From Salsipaludibacter albus (lineage in GTDB: Bacteria; Actinomycetota; Nitriliruptoria; Nitriliruptorales; Nitriliruptoraceae), in the NCBI RefSeq assembly GCF_019798055.1, contig NZ_JAHOPH010000022.1, forward strand, positions 1-42,887: a DNA stretch of 42,887 bases. Direction: 5' to 3'. This document shows, in pieces, positions 41,454 to 42,887 of the stretch (its first letter is position 1; every line of letters starts with the position of its first letter). The notes below the pieces were generated by a model. That model searched no databases and was not told where the DNA came from. It saw only the letters and a list, made by a program, of their open reading frames with translations. The position numbers and the translations under genes were made by a program.

Positions 41454-42887
41454 TCAGCCGAAGGTGTTGTCGGCGGTGTTGAGGAGCCAGCTGCCGAAGC
41501 GGGTGCCGTTGCCGGCCAGGAACGGCACGCGGAAGGTGGTGCCGCGCGGCCGGAGGACGCCGAGGCCCCACCCGCTGGTCAGCAGCACGTCGGCGGAGCC
41601 GTCACCGCCCAGGGAGTTGAACTGCACGAACTGGTTGGCGTTGGTGTCGATGATCCAGCCGTCGATCCTCGTGCCGTTGGCGGCCATCACCTGCGACGTC
41701 AGCGCCCCGCCGGACAGGCCGAGCACGCCGATGCCCCACGGGCTGGTGATGAACAGGTCGTCCTGGCTCCGCCCGAACCTCGCCGCCGCGCGCAGGTGGT
41801 TGTCGGCGGTGTTGAGCAGCCATCCACCGAACCGCGTCCCGTTGGGCGCCATCGTCACCGGCTCCAGCGTCGAGCCGGTGAACCGCAGGATCCCCATGCC
41901 CCACGGGCTCGAGATCACCAGCTCGTCGCGCCCGTCACCGTCGAGGTCGCCGACCGGGCCGAAACGGTTGTCACCGGTGTTGAGCAGCCAGCCACCGAAC
42001 CGGGTGCCGTTGGCGGCCATCATGATCGGGACGAGGTTCGTGCCGTCCCAGCGCAGGATGGCCATGCCCCAGCCGCTGGAGATCACGACCTCCTCACGAC
42101 CGTCACCGTCGAAGTCGCCGACCGGTCCCAGCACGTTGTCGGCGGTGTTCAACAACCATCCCCCGAACCGGGTGCCGTTGGGCGCCATCATCACCGGCTC
42201 CAGCGTCGAGCCGTTGAACCGCAGGATCCCGAGGCCCCACGGGCTGGTGATCACCACCTCGTCCCGCCCGTCACCGTTGACGTCGGCCACCGGACCCAGC
42301 CTGTTGTCGGCGGTGTTCAGCAACCACCCGCCGAAGCGGGTCCCGTTCGCGGCCAGCATCAGGCCACGGAAGCTCGTCCCGCTCACCCCCAGGACTCCCA
42401 GGCCCCACGGGCTGGTCACCACGACCTCGTCACGGCCGTCGCCGTTGACGTCGGCGATCGGGCCGAACCGGTTGTCGTGGGTGTTGAGCAGCCAACCGTC
42501 GAAGCGGGTCCCGTTCGCGGCCATCGCCGGCGCGGTCATCCTGCCCGACGCCAGCGCCAGGTACCCCAGGCCCCAGGGGCTGTGCACCAGCACGTCCGAG
42601 GTCCCGTTGCCGTCCAGGTCGGTCCGCCTCCCCGGCTGGCCCGCACCCGGCCCCGCCACCCCGCCCGGCACGCCCGGGCGCACGATCGGGACGGTGCGCA
42701 CCCCACCGCGGTCCAGCGCGAACGTCCGCGACGTGTCGCCGGCGACCAGGCCCGGACGCACCGGCGCCAGCACCTGCCCGAACGCGACCTCGTCGGCACC
42801 GGTCCGGTAGGCGTGCACCTGCAGGCTCGCCACCTCCCAGTCGGCCCCCAGCGAGCGGCCGAGTGCGGAGATGAAGCCCTCGCGGGA
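41454..42887 (-). CDS. FG-GAP/VCBS-like repeat protein, partial (runs off the window end)
   Basis: At least 477 residues of a protein are present; its N-terminus lies beyond the window. It has seven near-identical repeats of 56 residues, each with DxxGDGRDE, SPWGxGIL and NGTRFGGWLLNTxDN, expected to form a beta-propeller that binds calcium and acts in surface or secreted proteins. A preceding segment (VASLQVHAYRTGADEVAFGQVLAP) is a different domain. It is the longer twin of the copy at 31104-32189. The 41,317-41,453 gap before it holds only the PTS start region and no gene. Confidence 0.85.
   Translation of the reverse strand, partial: SREGFISALGRSLGADWEVASLQVHAYRTGADEVAFGQVLAPVRPGLVAGDTSRTFALDRGGVRTVPIVRPGVPGGVAGPGAGQPGRRTDLDGNGTSDVLVHSPWGLGYLALASGRMTAPAMAANGTRFDGWLLNTHDNRFGPIADVNGDGRDEVVVTSPWGLGVLGVSGTSFRGLMLAANGTRFGGWLLNTADNRLGPVADVNGDGRDEVVITSPWGLGILRFNGSTLEPVMMAPNGTRFGGWLLNTADNVLGPVGDFDGDGREEVVISSGWGMAILRWDGTNLVPIMMAANGTRFGGWLLNTGDNRFGPVGDLDGDGRDELVISSPWGMGILRFTGSTLEPVTMAPNGTRFGGWLLNTADNHLRAAARFGRSQDDLFITSPWGIGVLGLSGGALTSQVMAANGTRIDGWIIDTNANQFVQFNSLGGDGSADVLLTSGWGLGVLRPRGTTFRVPFLAGNGTRFGSWLLNTADNTFG
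41454..42887. repeat. Right long direct repeat (FG-GAP gene copy) with internal 168-bp tandem units
   Basis: Same orientation as the left copy at 31104-32033, about 10.3 kb away. Within it the 168-bp unit is repeated about seven times with moderate divergence. Confidence 0.85.

Overview
The window is high-GC DNA from an actinomycete-like bacterium. Supporting signs are GC-rich codon use, many GTG starts, DtxR/IdeR-type iron boxes, an LppM-type lipoprotein, a family III CoA-transferase/alpha-methylacyl-CoA racemase, and an adenosylcobalamin-dependent ribonucleotide reductase with its repressor NrdR. I cannot name the genus. No rRNA, tRNA, CRISPR array or recognisable transposase was found.

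Positions 1-25,105 look like a stable chromosomal backbone. In order they hold: a LysM protein; nrdR and an alpha-methylacyl-CoA racemase (both minus); an SLC13-type transporter; a double hot-dog protein and a DUF664/DinB protein; an LppM-like lipoprotein, a two-domain GNAT protein and an AI-2E family transporter (all minus); an iron(III) ABC importer operon behind an iron box; a tiny Gly/Ser-rich lipoprotein behind a second iron box; an ABC-2 exporter pair; a minus-strand group of metallo-beta-lactamase-fold protein, alpha/beta hydrolase and giant LuxR (LAL) regulator; a secreted alpha/beta hydrolase; and nrdJ. Upstream of nrdJ are two NrdR boxes and a good promoter, so regulator (nrdR) and target (nrdJ) are both in view.

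Right after the nrdJ stop codon the base composition drops and an accessory, defence-like region begins (about 25,135-39,052). It holds a DUF262 + HEPN pair, a restriction-modification-like operon in which one adenine methyltransferase lies between two diverged paralogues of an endonuclease-like protein, a truncated copy of an FG-GAP repeat protein, a Cys-rich small protein, a DUF4062 gene split by a frameshift, an unknown gene, and a DEDDh exonuclease-TerB-like-BRCT protein followed by a HIRAN-SNF2 helicase. An ascorbate-type PTS operon (IIA-IIB-IIC) follows.

The block 32,190-41,453 lies between two nearly identical copies of the FG-GAP gene (31,104-32,189 and 41,454 to the window end) in direct orientation. 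The first copy lacks exactly three 56-residue repeats. The two most interesting candidate systems are the paralogue-methyltransferase-paralogue operon and the exonuclease/SNF2 pair.
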